A stretch of 64,000 nucleotides of DNA from Candidatus Binatia bacterium (GCA_029243485.1 JAQWRY010000072.1:62001-126000); one strand, 5' to 3'. Counted from the first letter of the stretch, positions 1 to 11,860 are shown. Notes: generated by a model not told the origin, from the sequence alone. Program-made: numbers and translations.

Positions 1-2973
1 CCGCAGGTGAAGTTCGTACGCGGTCAGTCGTTCCTCGGGCTCTCTTTCGTCTACGTGATCTTCGAGGACGGGACCGACATGTACTGGGCGCGGTCCCGCG
101 TCCTCGAGTACCTGAACACGGCGCAGGCGAAGCTCCCCGAGGGGATCACGCCGACGCTGGGACCCGATGCGACCGGTGTGGGTTGGGTCCTGGAGTACGC
201 GCTCGTCGATCGAAGCGGGCAGCAGAGTCTCGCCGATCTGCGCTCCTTCCAGGATTGGTATCTGCGGTACTGGCTCGAGGGAGTGAAGGGGGTCGCGGAG
301 GTAGCGTCGGTCGGCGGCTTCGTGAAGCAGTACCAGGTGAACGTCGATCCCAACCGACTGCGTGCGTACGACATCCCGCTCTCCGACGTGATCCGGACGA
401 TCCGGCGCTCGAACGACGACGTTGGCGGGCGCGTACTCGAGGTTGCCGGGCATGAGCACTTCATCCGCGGTCGCGGCTACATCAAGTCGATCGAGGACCT
501 GAAGACGATCCCGCTTCGGGTCGCCGAGGGCGGGACGCCGGTTCTTCTCCGGGACGTCGCGACCATCGAGATCGGCCCCGACCAACGACGCGGACTCGCG
601 GAGCTGAATGGCGAGGGAGAGGTCGTCGGTGGGATTGTCGTCATGCGGTACGGCGAGAATGCGCTCCGCGTGATCGAGGACGTAAAGCAGCGGCTCACCG
701 ACGTGGAGGGTTCGCTGCCCGACGGCGTCGAAGTCCAGATCACGTACGACCGGTCGGACCTCATCCTGCGCGCCGTGGACACGCTCCGCAGCACGCTCAC
801 TGAAGAGATGATCGTCGTCAGTATCGTGATCGCGCTCTTCTTGATGCACATGCGATCGGCGGTGGTGGCGATCGTCACACTGCCCTTGGCCGTCTTGCTG
901 TCCTTCATTCCGATGGCGGCGCAGGGGCTCACCGCGAACATCATGTCGCTCGCCGGGATTGCCGTCGCGATCGGAGCGATGGTGGATGCGGCCATCATCA
1001 TCATCGAGAACGTGCACAAGAAGTTGCAGGTCTGGGAGGAGGAGGGCCGTCCCGGCGATCGTCAGGCGGTTCTCATCCACGCGATGCAGGAAGTCGGACC
1101 GAGCATCTTCTTCTCGTTGCTCGTGATCACGGTTTCCTTCCTTCCGGTGTTCACTCTGCAGGCAACCGAGGGCCGGCTGTTTCGTCCGCTGGCGTTCACG
1201 AAGACCTATTCGATGGGCTTCGGCGCGCTCCTGGCCGTCACGTTACTGCCGGCGCTGGTCGTCCTTCTAATTCGCGGCCGCGTGCGGCGTGAGGACGCGA
1301 ACCCCCTCAACCGCTGGCTCGTTGCGGCGTACACGCCGGTCGTTCGCTGGATCGTGCGCCGGCCGTGGGTGAGCGTGAGCGCGGCCGTTCTCGTGATGGG
1401 GGCGACGGTCCCCGCGTTCCTGGCGCTCGGGACTGAGTTCATGCCGCCGCTGAACGAGGGCTCGATCCTGTACATGCCGACCGCGCCGCCCGGAATGTCG
1501 ATCACCGATGCGAGTTCCACGCTGCGCTCCATGGGGCGGGAGTTGAAGAAGTTCCCGGAAGTCGAAACGGTCTTCGGCAAGATCGGGCGCGCGCGGTCCG
1601 CGACCGACCCGGCACCCCTGTCGATGGTCGAGACCGTGATCACGCTCAAGCCCGAATCGGAATGGCGGCCGGGGGTCGATTGGGACGATCTGATCGCGGA
1701 GATGGACGAAGCGCTGCACTACCCGGGCATGCCGAACATCTGGTGGATGCCCGTCCAGACCCGAACCGAGATGATGGCAACGGGGATTCGCAGTGCTCTC
1801 GGGGTGAAGGTGTTCGGGCCCGATCTCGCAGAGATCGAGAACGTCGCCGTGCAGATCGAGAAGGCTCTCCTTGACGATGCGCGCACGCAGCCGCACACGC
1901 GCAGCGCGTTCGCCGAGCGGATCACGGGGGGCTACTTCATCGACTTCGAGGTGAACCGCGTCGAGGCGGCGCGGCATGGCCTCACGGTGGCCGACGTGGA
2001 AGACGTGGTCGCCTCGGCGATCGGCGGCATGAACATCGCGGAGACCATCGAGGGGCGCGAGCGCTATCCGATCAACGTCCGCTACGCGCGCGATTTCCGC
2101 CAGGACCTCGACTCCCTCTCGCGGGTCCTCGTGCCGACGCCGATGGGCGCGCAGGTGCCTCTTCAGCAGGTGGCGACACTGGATCGAAAGACCGGACCGC
2201 CGGTCATCCGGAACGAAGATGGGGAACTCGTCGGATTCGTCTTCGTCGACGTGGCGGGCGTGGGAATCGTGGATTACGTCGAGGCGGCCAAGGCGGTCGT
2301 GGCGGATCGCGTCGATCTGCCGAGTGGCTACCGCATCGCGTGGGCGGGGCAGTACGAGTACTTCGAGAGGGCGAAGGAGCACTTGCTGCTCATCGTCCCG
2401 CTGACGCTGCTCCTGGTCGTGTTGCTGCTCTATGCGAACACGCGCTCTCTCGTGGAGACCGCGATCGTCCTGCTCGCGGTTCCGTTCTCGTTGGTCGGAG
2501 CCGTGTGGCTTCTGTGGGCGCTGGACTACGACATGAGCGTGGCTGTGTGGGTCGGCTTCATCGCGCTCGCGGGGCTGGACGCGGAGACGGGAGTGGTGAT
2601 GCTCCTCTATCTGACGCTCGCGCACGACGGCCGTAAGAAGGCCGGGCGGCTTCAAACGGAGGCGGATCTCGACGAGGCGATCGTCGAGGGGGCCGCTCGC
2701 CGGATCCGGCCGAAGTTCATGACCGTTCTCACGACCATGCTGGCCCTGCTGCCCATCATGTGGAGCGCGGGCACGGGCGCGGACGTGATGCGCCGCATCG
2801 CAGCGCCCATGGTGGGCGGACTCGGGACGTCGTTCCTTCTGGAATTGATGGTCTACCCGGCGGTCTTCGCGCTATGGAAGCGACGCGGACTCAGTCCATC
2901 GGCGCCGGCTCTTCAATCAGAGAACGTCTCCCCGTCCCCCCAGATCCAAAGCCCCGAAGGCGGAGAACCGTGA
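1..2973 (+). CDS. CusA/CzcA-type heavy-metal RND efflux pump, 5' end outside window
   Basis: Inner-membrane proton-driven pump of the heavy-metal RND family, which exports metal cations through an adaptor and outer-membrane channel. The reading frame is open from base 1, and the first visible residues align about 75-80 residues into CusA-like proteins, so the true start is upstream; GTG at 7 is only the first start-like codon. About 990 residues are visible. Motifs: GAMVDAAIIIIEN (proton-relay Asp, near residue 327), RTEMMATGIRS with a Met at the place of the CusA metal-site M573, and FIALAGLDAETGVVML near the end. The last ~25 residues form a Ser/Pro-rich tail absent from E. coli CusA. The family call is firm; Cu/Ag versus Zn/Co/Cd specificity is not settled. 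The adaptor gene is expected upstream. Confidence 0.93.
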   Translation, partial: PQVKFVRGQSFLGLSFVYVIFEDGTDMYWARSRVLEYLNTAQAKLPEGITPTLGPDATGVGWVLEYALVDRSGQQSLADLRSFQDWYLRYWLEGVKGVAEVASVGGFVKQYQVNVDPNRLRAYDIPLSDVIRTIRRSNDDVGGRVLEVAGHEHFIRGRGYIKSIEDLKTIPLRVAEGGTPVLLRDVATIEIGPDQRRGLAELNGEGEVVGGIVVMRYGENALRVIEDVKQRLTDVEGSLPDGVEVQITYDRSDLILRAVDTLRSTLTEEMIVVSIVIALFLMHMRSAVVAIVTLPLAVLLSFIPMAAQGLTANIMSLAGIAVAIGAMVDAAIIIIENVHKKLQVWEEEGRPGDRQAVLIHAMQEVGPSIFFSLLVITVSFLPVFTLQATEGRLFRPLAFTKTYSMGFGALLAVTLLPALVVLLIRGRVRREDANPLNRWLVAAYTPVVRWIVRRPWVSVSAAVLVMGATVPAFLALGTEFMPPLNEGSILYMPTAPPGMSITDASSTLRSMGRELKKFPEVETVFGKIGRARSATDPAPLSMVETVITLKPESEWRPGVDWDDLIAEMDEALHYPGMPNIWWMPVQTRTEMMATGIRSALGVKVFGPDLAEIENVAVQIEKALLDDARTQPHTRSAFAERITGGYFIDFEVNRVEAARHGLTVADVEDVVASAIGGMNIAETIEGRERYPINVRYARDFRQDLDSLSRVLVPTPMGAQVPLQQVATLDRKTGPPVIRNEDGELVGFVFVDVAGVGIVDYVEAAKAVVADRVDLPSGYRIAWAGQYEYFERAKEHLLLIVPLTLLLVVLLLYANTRSLVETAIVLLAVPFSLVGAVWLLWALDYDMSVAVWVGFIALAGLDAETGVVMLLYLTLAHDGRKKAGRLQTEADLDEAIVEGAARRIRPKFMTVLTTMLALLPIMWSAGTGADVMRRIAAPMVGGLGTSFLLELMVYPAVFALWKRRGLSPSAPALQSENVSPSPQIQSPEGGEP

Positions 2974-2977
2974 ACAT

Positions 2978-3988
2978 TCACCCCCCGTGCAAATCCCGCA
3001 CGATGTCGGCAACCGCCTCCGGATCCGTTTCGTTGTACAAGATCATGGTAGTCCGCTGCGCAAAGTCATTCCGCTCCCGCAGCTTATGTCCCACCTCAGA
3101 CGGCTTTCCGGAAACCCCGATCGCATCGACCATCTCATCGGTGATCAACGCGGGCATATCGCCCCACTTCCCCTCTTTGGTCATCCGATTCAGCTTGGGC
3201 TGTAGATCCCCCCAGCCGTGATGATCGAGCATCACCTTGTAGGCGGGGGTCGACCCGTAGAACGACATCTGCATCCGCGCCCCTTGCCGAGCGCGCTCGA
3301 TCTCTTCGTCGTTGCTGCCGACCATCGTGATGACCTGAACGGAGACCTCGATGTCGGAGCGCGTGCGCCCGGTCTTCTCGGCGCCCTCGTCCAGGGCGGG
3401 AAGAGCGACCTTCTTCGCGTAGTCCGGCGTATGGAGCGGATGCACGAGCCACTGGTCGGCGACTTCCCCGGCGACGCGGATCATTCCCGGACCGAAACCA
3501 GCGAGGGCGATCTCGGGCATCCCGTGCGGGTTGGGGCCCGGATTGAAGAACGGTGCCATGAGCGTGTGCGTGTAGAACTCGCCGCGGAACTCGAGGCGCT
3601 CGCCCTCGTTCCACGTACGCCAGATCGCGCGCACGGCCTCGATGAACTCCCGCATCCGCGCGTTCGGTTTCGACCAGGTCTCGCTGAAGCGCTTCTCGAT
3701 GTGCGGCTTGATCTGTGAGCCGAGGCCGAGAGTGAAGCGCCCTTTGGAGATCAGCTGCAGGTCGTTGGCCATGCAGGCCACGACCATCGGGTTGCGGGCG
3801 AAGGCGATGGCGATGCCCGTGATCAGCTGAGCCCGCTCGGTCCCGGTCGCCGCGAGGGCCAGGGGCAGGAACGGGTCGTGTTGGCCTTCGAAACTGAGGA
3901 TGCCGTCGTAGCCCATTTTCTCGAGCTTGCCAGAGGTGGCGGCGATGTCGTCGAAGGGGGCGTCGAGAAGTGCGGAATCGATCTTCAT
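2978..3988 (-). CDS. LLM-class oxidoreductase, F420-type (TIGR03617-like)
   Basis: Luciferase-like TIM-barrel monooxygenase/dehydrogenase of 336 residues, resembling the TIGR03617 subfamily predicted to use coenzyme F420. Family features visible: ITGIAIAFARNPMVVACMAN and RFTLGLGSQIKPHIEKRFS in the cofactor/substrate half, and a C-terminal stretch ending in DIVRDLHGG. The start ATG follows an AAGGAG ribosome site. It converges on the RND pump gene, with stop codons only 4 bases apart. Substrate unknown; the class acts on aldehydes, alkanes, nitro compounds or amines. F420 use is inferred from the subfamily, not from a unique motif. Confidence 0.85.
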   Translation of the reverse strand: MKIDSALLDAPFDDIAATSGKLEKMGYDGILSFEGQHDPFLPLALAATGTERAQLITGIAIAFARNPMVVACMANDLQLISKGRFTLGLGSQIKPHIEKRFSETWSKPNARMREFIEAVRAIWRTWNEGERLEFRGEFYTHTLMAPFFNPGPNPHGMPEIALAGFGPGMIRVAGEVADQWLVHPLHTPDYAKKVALPALDEGAEKTGRTRSDIEVSVQVITMVGSNDEEIERARQGARMQMSFYGSTPAYKVMLDHHGWGDLQPKLNRMTKEGKWGDMPALITDEMVDAIGVSGKPSEVGHKLRERNDFAQRTTMILYNETDPEAVADIVRDLHGG

Positions 3989-4101
3989 GGTTGGGCTCTC
4001 CTTGTCGGGCCGAAGGGCCTCGGCCTCCCAGCGTGGTACGCGGCCGACCGGGGTCGAATCAAGATCGGGGAGAGTGGCGCGTCACTTCGTGTTGTGCCAG
4101 T

Positions 4102-4664
4102 TCACTCGACCGCGACCCGCAGGAATGTCGTCGTGCCGCCGGTCATCCAGCACTCGATGGCGGCCGTGCCAATGACGCCGCAGATCAGATCGGCACCGCC
4201 CTCGATCTCGGTGTAGGGGCCGGCGTTCGACAGATCGAAAGACGGTGGCCCAGCAATCGATTTCGCCGTCCGACCTCGGGATCCCGCAGTTGAGATCACC
4301 GCTCGCGTCGAGAAGCTCGAAGGCGCCCGCGGGCGCCTTCGGTTCTGGAGACGCCATGTGGCCCGCGCAGAACGCGTGCCCAATTCTGTCCAGTACGCAG
4401 ACCGAGCTGCCGCCGACCGTCTTCTGGGTGATGCCCCAGGGGTCGGCCGGTCCGTCGCACCAGATGAGGCCGGAGAGATCGAGATCGCACGATACGGCGC
4501 GCCGGTCGCGATCCGGGTCGCGGCGATGTCGGGGGCCGCGACCTGGGTGACCTGGCCGGTGTCCGACACCATCGGGCACCGGGGACGCGAGGTGTCGTCG
4601 AGCCAGCAGACATGGCGACCGTCGATCTCAAAGAGACCGGACCGTGGTCGACAGCGACTCCCGC
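4102..4664 (-). pseudogene. RCC1-like Cys-Trp repeat protein relic with two frameshifts
   Basis: Relic of a secreted RCC1-like repeat protein. Five repeats can be read, each with a Cys, about 8-10 residues, then C-W or C-x-G: HVCWLDDTSRPRC, SCDLDLSGLIWCDG, CVLDRIGHAFCAG, CGIPRSDGEIDCWA, CGVIGTAAIECWM. The first and last are in one minus-strand frame and the middle three in another, so two opposite indels lie near 4485 and 4235. The coding sequence ends with TGA at 4102. No start codon or signal peptide was found upstream of about 4664, so the N-terminus is lost too. The two frameshifts compensate, so sequencing indels are a possible alternative to decay. Confidence 0.5.
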
Positions 4665-4994
4665 GCCCCGATCGTATACATCAGCCCGCGTCTCGGAGTC
4701 GGCCTGCCGAGTTGCGAGGGCGGAGTGCTTGTAGCGTTCTTCCTGCTTACTCGATTGGCAGCGTTTTCGAGGGTTTGGTCAGGTGGACGGATCGGTAGAT
4801 TCCGCGGTCCAGGTGGTCTGTGCTGTGGCAACAAAGAGATGCGGGCGGATACCGGATGTCTTGGTGTCGGTTACGTCAAACCGAAATTTCCCTAGAGAAT
4901 CCGAGCATACGCACCTGGCACGAAACTTGATGTAGCACTTGCTCCACATGCGTGTTGCTGAAGTCCCCGGCGGCCCAAGAAGAGGAGCGGTGCC
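4665..4994. other. intergenic region, relic to secreted repeat protein
   Basis: About 330 bases without a convincing gene. Short frames read through it but none has protein-like composition. The last 140 bases are less GC-rich than the surroundings and hold the promoter candidate listed at 4916-4931 and the AGAGGAG ribosome site of the gene at 4995. Confidence 0.5.
4916..4931 (+). promoter_or_regulatory. candidate sigma-54-like promoter
   Basis: TGGCACG, four bases, then TTGAT. The -24 half matches the sigma-54 consensus perfectly with correct spacing, but the -12 half has GA where the normally essential GC should be. It lies 64 bases upstream of the ATG at 4995. No sigma-54 activator gene is in view, so this is a weak call. 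Confidence 0.25.
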
Positions 4995-7796
4995 ATGCGA
5001 CAACACCACCCAAGGTCACCTCGACGATCGGCGATTCGGACTATCTTCATCGCCTCGGTCTGCCTCGCGGCGATGGCGGCCGCGCACCTCGCCTGGGCCA
5101 TGCCGGCGAACGATGACTGCGCGGGGGCGACGGTGATCGGCGCGCTCCCGTTTGCGGCGTCGGTGGACACGTCGATGGCTACGACCGGCGTCGATGATCA
5201 GCCGCACACCTGCAGCGGCCTCGCATTGGATTCGAACACGGTTTGGTATGAGTACGTCGTCCCGGCCAGCCAGACGTTGGACCTCGATACGCTGGGGACG
5301 TCGTACGATACCGTCGTCTCGGTCTACGACGGGTGCGGCGCCGCCGCCACGGAACTCGCCTGTTTCTTCGACGACACGGGCGAGGAGACCCGGGCTCCGT
5401 TCGCGGCTTCGGTCGGCTCGACGATCTACATCCAAATCAGTGACGCCGGTGTTGGTGGCGGGCTCCTGAGCCTCGGCGTGAACGACGATCCGGCGTTCAA
5501 GATCGGCTCGCTGCGTTCCACCCAGCAGGTCGTGGGCACGGGTTCACCGAGCCCGACGGGCGGTAGCATCGGTGCGATTGGGCAGTCGGCGATCCTCTCC
5601 GGCCGGGCCGCCGCCTACACCGGGACGAGCGAGGGTATTTTCCGCCGGGCCGCCGGTGGCCTCTCTGTGATCGCGCTGAGCGGCATGGCGACGCCGGTGG
5701 GAGGCGTCTTCCGGACCTTCGGCCCGCCTGCGATTCAGGGCGCGGCGAGCATCGCGTTCTGGGCGTCGATCGACGGCGTGGTTGGGGCTCGCGAGGGACT
5801 CTTCTCGTGGAATGGCGTGGCCGTCGCACCGATCGTGGTGGAAGGGGACGTGGCGCCGGTTGGTGGAACGTACCGCGGGTTCGAGAAATTCATCGCGATG
5901 AGCCTCGCGGGCGACATAGCGTTCACGGCGCAGCTTTCTACGGCGCCGGAGAATGCACTCTTCGCGAGGATCGCCGGTGCGGTCGTACTCATCGCGCGAG
6001 AAGATGACCCCACGCCGTGCGGCGGTCTCTTCCGGGATTTCGCGAACAACCGTGGCGGCCTCGCGATGAACGCGCTCGGAGAGGTCGTGTTCAAGGGTTC
6101 CAACGACGGCAACGACGAGGGCGTGTTTCTGTGGCAGGGCGCCGTCGTCACGGCGTCGGCGTGCGAAGGCGCTGCGGCGCCGACTCTCGGCGGTGTCTAT
6201 CGCGACTTCGGTGAGCACGTCGACATCAACCTCGGCACGGACGTAATCTTCATGGCAGAGGTCGACAACGCCGGCTTCATCGACGCGATCTATGCGGGTC
6301 CGACGACCGGTGTCGTTCCGATCGCGGTCGAGGGGGATGCCCTCGCGGGTACGACGATCAAGGGGTTCGATGAGGACATTCGCCCGTCGATCAATGACGC
6401 GCGCCAGGCGGCATTCTACACCCGTCTGGCTGCAGCTCCCTTCGCCGCGATCGCGGGCACCGTGGGTCTGGGTGGCGCTCCGGCGATCGTTCTCTTGAAC
6501 GGCGCGGCCTGTCCGTTCGGCGGTGCGATCGGCAGCTTCGGAGAGGAAGTCGATGTCAGCCCGAGTGGTGAAGTCGTCGCGGAAGTCGGTTGCACGGGCG
6601 GTCGCGGCGTCATTCGCGGCACGGCCGGCGGTGGTTTTGCTTCGGTTGGGAACAACAACGATCTGACTGCGGTCGGCTCTGGTTGGTTGTTCAGCGACGG
6701 TCAGATCGACGGGGCCGGAGATCTCATCGTGCGCAGTCGTCGTACGAGCCTCTACGGGAGTATCTGCGGCGGTGGGGGCTGCGCGCCGCCGCTGCTCATG
6801 GCGAAGAGCCCTCTGGTTATTCCCGGTTCGACTGGGGGCACTATCGAAGCGATCGATCGCGACTCCGTGAATGGATCCAAGGAGGCGGTCTTCACGGCGG
6901 TCCTCTCCGGGTTAAATCGGACCGACGCGATCCTTCGCGTTCGCCCGGGCGCCCCGATCACCAAGGTCGTCGAGAGCCTAGACCCGCTCCCGGTCGCTGT
7001 GGGAACCTTCGGAGGATTCAGCTCGATCGACCCGTTCACCGACCAGGTCTGGCGCGCTGCGGGGCAGGGGCGCAAGGTCGCCTTCGCCGCGACCGTCAAC
7101 TCTCTGGCCTACGAGCGCGGGATGTTCCAGGCGAAGGGCGCGACGCTCGCGACTCTCGCGTTCGACGGGATGGTGGCGCCGAACGGGGCCACACTCGAAG
7201 ACTTCTCTTCGCCGTCCATCAGCGGCAACCGGGTCGTCTTTGCGGCCGAGACCGATATCGGTGACTGCGTCTACATGTCGGTGAAGCCCGCGTTGCCGCT
7301 CGTCGCCGTCGCGTGCGAGGGGGATCTGGCCCCGGCGTCGATCGGCGGCAACATCGACGCCATCCGCGGAACCCCGACGGTTGCAGGAAAGCGTGTGGCG
7401 TTCGTTGCGACCGTCGTCGGAGGAACTGAATCGGAGTGCCTGTTCTCGTACTCCGGGACGACGTACGAGCCGGTTGTCTGTACCGGCGAAGTGCTGCCCG
7501 GCGGGGGCACGCTCAACGGCTGGGACGACGGGGACATCTTGTCGCAGCCCGCGTCGCAGGGGCCCGGGCTCGCGTTTGGGTCCGAGAACCTGAGCAACCT
7601 CCACAACGTTCTCGCCTGGCGGAAGGGTACGTTCTACAAGTTGGCGACCGACGGGGACCCCGTACCGGGTGGAGGAACCGCGAACCTCGTCATCTATGAG
7701 TCCCGGATCTCCATCAAAGGGAAGACCGTTCTCTACGGAGCGGGTATATCCGGGACCGTCGACCTTTCCGGTCTGTTCATGGCGCGGTTGCGTTAG
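4995..7796 (+). CDS. large secreted repeat protein with N-terminal PPC-like domain
   Basis: Exported protein of 933 residues, function unknown. Residues 1-34 form a Sec signal peptide (hydrophobic core IASVCLAAMAAAHLAWA). Residues 36-170 form a beta-sandwich opening NDDCAGATVIGALPF and containing SNTVWYEYV, as in pre-peptidase C-terminal-like domains of exported proteins. From about 190 to the end there are some twelve repeats of ~60 residues built around G-D-x-x-P-x-G-G-x-F/Y-x-x-F (EGDVAPVGGTYRGF, DPTPCGGLFRDF, DGDPVPGGGTANL), like the choice-of-anchor tandem-repeat proteins of uncultured bacteria, probably beta-propeller-like. No C-terminal anchor is seen. ATG chosen for AGAGGAG nine bases upstream and the signal peptide directly after it. 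Confidence 0.85.
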   Translation: MRQHHPRSPRRSAIRTIFIASVCLAAMAAAHLAWAMPANDDCAGATVIGALPFAASVDTSMATTGVDDQPHTCSGLALDSNTVWYEYVVPASQTLDLDTLGTSYDTVVSVYDGCGAAATELACFFDDTGEETRAPFAASVGSTIYIQISDAGVGGGLLSLGVNDDPAFKIGSLRSTQQVVGTGSPSPTGGSIGAIGQSAILSGRAAAYTGTSEGIFRRAAGGLSVIALSGMATPVGGVFRTFGPPAIQGAASIAFWASIDGVVGAREGLFSWNGVAVAPIVVEGDVAPVGGTYRGFEKFIAMSLAGDIAFTAQLSTAPENALFARIAGAVVLIAREDDPTPCGGLFRDFANNRGGLAMNALGEVVFKGSNDGNDEGVFLWQGAVVTASACEGAAAPTLGGVYRDFGEHVDINLGTDVIFMAEVDNAGFIDAIYAGPTTGVVPIAVEGDALAGTTIKGFDEDIRPSINDARQAAFYTRLAAAPFAAIAGTVGLGGAPAIVLLNGAACPFGGAIGSFGEEVDVSPSGEVVAEVGCTGGRGVIRGTAGGGFASVGNNNDLTAVGSGWLFSDGQIDGAGDLIVRSRRTSLYGSICGGGGCAPPLLMAKSPLVIPGSTGGTIEAIDRDSVNGSKEAVFTAVLSGLNRTDAILRVRPGAPITKVVESLDPLPVAVGTFGGFSSIDPFTDQVWRAAGQGRKVAFAATVNSLAYERGMFQAKGATLATLAFDGMVAPNGATLEDFSSPSISGNRVVFAAETDIGDCVYMSVKPALPLVAVACEGDLAPASIGGNIDAIRGTPTVAGKRVAFVATVVGGTESECLFSYSGTTYEPVVCTGEVLPGGGTLNGWDDGDILSQPASQGPGLAFGSENLSNLHNVLAWRKGTFYKLATDGDPVPGGGTANLVIYESRISIKGKTVLYGAGISGTVDLSGLFMARLR

Positions 7797-7808
7797 CAGG
7801 CGTTCGAT

Positions 7809-7838
7809 GGGGATGCGGGCCGGTCGGCTCGCATTCCC
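7809..7838. terminator. hairpin between convergent genes
   Basis: GGGGATGCG and CGCATTCCC pair as a 9-bp arm (one G-T), with a nested GCCG/CGGC stem inside. It lies between the secreted repeat protein and the FAH gene, whose stops face each other. No T-run follows on either strand, so any terminator activity would be weak or factor-assisted. Confidence 0.35.
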
Positions 7839-7844
7839 GCGCCG

Positions 7845-8693
7845 TCAGCCTTCGACGCAGGTGTTCACGATCGTGCCGAGTCCCTCGATCGTGCTGGTGA
7901 TCGTGTCGCCGGCCGCGAGGTAGCGGCGCGGATCGCGGACCGATCCGACGCCGGCGGGCGTCCCAGTGAAGATCAGGTCGCCGGGGACGAGCGTGCAGTA
8001 CTTCGAGAGGAAGGCGATGAGTTCCGGCACCGAGAACACCATGAGGTTCGTCCGGGCGTCCTGCAGCCGCTCGCCGGAGACGTCGCAGGAGATTGCGAGA
8101 TCGTTCGGATCGGCGAGCTCGTCGAGCGACACGATACCGGGACCGATCGGGCCGAAGGTATCGACCGACTTCCCCATCGAGAACTGCGGCGGCTTGCCCG
8201 CAAACTGCATCCGTCGGTCGGAGATGTCCTGCCCGACGCAGTAGCCGGCGACGTGATCTAACGCGCTCCCCTCGTCGATGTTCCGGCCGCCGGATCCGAT
8301 CACGACGACGAGCTCGACCTCGTAGTCGACCCGGTTCGAGGTGAACACCACGTCGGCACGGGGGCCGACGAGGCAGTTCGGAAACTTCGTGAAGATGAGC
8401 GGTTCCTTGGGAAGATCGAGCCCGGCCTCTTCCGCGTGGTCGGTGTAGTTGAGGCCGACGCCGAAGATCTTCTGGGGCGTCGTGACCGGCGGGCCGAGCT
8501 TGGCTTCATCGACCGGTTCGGAGGGCGCGTCCGCGGTGAGGCCAGCGGCCCAGGAGCGGAACTCGCTCCAGCGTCCGAGAATCTCCATCGGATCGGTCGA
8601 GAAGCGACCGTCGGACGCGTTTGCGACGTCGACGATTCGATCGTCCAGCCGCAGGCCGGCGCGTCCGCCCGCATTCACCAGTGAGGTGCTCAT
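7845..8693 (-). CDS. fumarylacetoacetate hydrolase (FAH) family protein
   Basis: FAH-fold C-C bond hydrolase or isomerase of 282 residues. Signatures: KIFGVGLNYTDHAEEAG, the metal-binding YEVELVVVIG (E125, E127) and GYCVGQDISDR (D156), and VPGDLIFTGTPAGVG near the end. The family includes acylpyruvases, 2-hydroxyhepta-2,4-diene-1,7-dioate isomerase and ureidoglycolate lyase; specificity cannot be told. The start is the ATG at 8693, overlapping the meaB stop as ATGA; a longer upstream frame is Arg-rich and lies inside meaB. Third gene of the mutase-meaB-FAH operon. Confidence 0.88.
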   Translation of the reverse strand: MSTSLVNAGGRAGLRLDDRIVDVANASDGRFSTDPMEILGRWSEFRSWAAGLTADAPSEPVDEAKLGPPVTTPQKIFGVGLNYTDHAEEAGLDLPKEPLIFTKFPNCLVGPRADVVFTSNRVDYEVELVVVIGSGGRNIDEGSALDHVAGYCVGQDISDRRMQFAGKPPQFSMGKSVDTFGPIGPGIVSLDELADPNDLAISCDVSGERLQDARTNLMVFSVPELIAFLSKYCTLVPGDLIFTGTPAGVGSVRDPRRYLAAGDTITSTIEGLGTIVNTCVEG

Positions 8694-9682
8694 CTGCTCT
8701 CCTGTGTAGCGTCGAGCAGCGCGAGTAGGCGCCGCGCCGCTTCGGTCGGCGTCAAGGTGGCTTGGCCCACGGCGGTCTCCATCTCGGGAAGAAGCCGTTG
8801 CACGTCGCGGCGCCCGACGAAGTGCTGCTTCAAGCCCTCCTCGAGCATGCTCCACATCCAAGCCTGCTGTTGGTGACGCCGCTTGTCCATCAGTTCGCCG
8901 GTGGCGCCGAGCTTGTCGCGGTGGTCGAGGATGATGTTCCAGACCTCGTCCATGCCCTTCGACTCGAGGGCGCTGGTCTGAATGACCGGCGGGCTCCAGT
9001 TCGCGCTGCCGTGGCGGAACAACCGAAGAGCACTGCGGTACTCGGCGGTGGCCCGTGTCGCGAGCGGAATGTTGTCGCCGTCGGCCTTGTTCACCGCGAG
9101 CGCATCCGCGATCTCCAGGATGCCCTTCTTGATCCCCTGCAGCTCGTCGCCGGCGCCCGGGAGCATCAGCACCAGGAAGAAGTCCACCATCGACGCGACG
9201 GTCACCTCCGACTGGCCGACTCCGACCGTCTCGACGAGAATCACGTCGTACCCGGCCGCCTCGCAGACGAGCATTCCTTCGCGCGTCCGCTGAGCGACGC
9301 CGCCCAGCGATCCCGCCGATGGGCTTGGGCGGATGAAGGCCTCAGGTGTGGCTGAGAGGCGCGACATCCGAGTCTTGTCGCCCAGGATGCTTCCGCCCGA
9401 CCGCGTACTCGAAGGGTCGACCGCGAGAACGGCCACGCGCTTCCCTTGTTCGATAAGGTAGAGCCCGAACGCTTCGATGAACGTACTCTTGCCGACCCCG
9501 GGCACGCCGGTGATGCCGACCCGAGCTGCCGTTCCCGTGGCGGGGAGCAATTGTTCGAGGAGAGACTGCGCTTCACGCTGGTGGTCCGTACGAGTGCTTT
9601 CCACCAGCGTGATCGCTTTCGCCATCGCGCGACGGTTGCCGCTGCGAACTTCGGCAGCGAGTTTTTCGGCCGAGGTGCTCAC
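8690..9682 (-). CDS. meaB: methylmalonyl-CoA mutase-associated GTPase MeaB
   Basis: G3E-family GTPase (330 residues) that gates cobalamin loading and protects methylmalonyl-CoA mutase from inactivation. Visible: Walker A GVPGVGKSTF (about residue 59), switch region AVDPSSTRSGGSILGDKTRM, VETVGVGQSE, and the base-specificity motif NKAD. A GTG start directly abuts the TGA of the mutase gene, so the two are translationally coupled, as expected for the partner protein. ArgK is the older name for this family. Confidence 0.95.
   Translation of the reverse strand: MSTSAEKLAAEVRSGNRRAMAKAITLVESTRTDHQREAQSLLEQLLPATGTAARVGITGVPGVGKSTFIEAFGLYLIEQGKRVAVLAVDPSSTRSGGSILGDKTRMSRLSATPEAFIRPSPSAGSLGGVAQRTREGMLVCEAAGYDVILVETVGVGQSEVTVASMVDFFLVLMLPGAGDELQGIKKGILEIADALAVNKADGDNIPLATRATAEYRSALRLFRHGSANWSPPVIQTSALESKGMDEVWNIILDHRDKLGATGELMDKRRHQQQAWMWSMLEEGLKQHFVGRRDVQRLLPEMETAVGQATLTPTEAARRLLALLDATQESR

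Positions 9683-11860
<2,178 letters not shown>

Noticed and set aside
1267..2655. 462-residue minus-strand frame inside the RND pump
   Set aside because: His/Arg/Asp-rich mirror of a membrane protein, no start signal.
5544..7604. Two long minus-strand frames opposite the secreted repeat protein
   Set aside because: Arg-rich shadows; the plus strand has a signal peptide and regular repeats.
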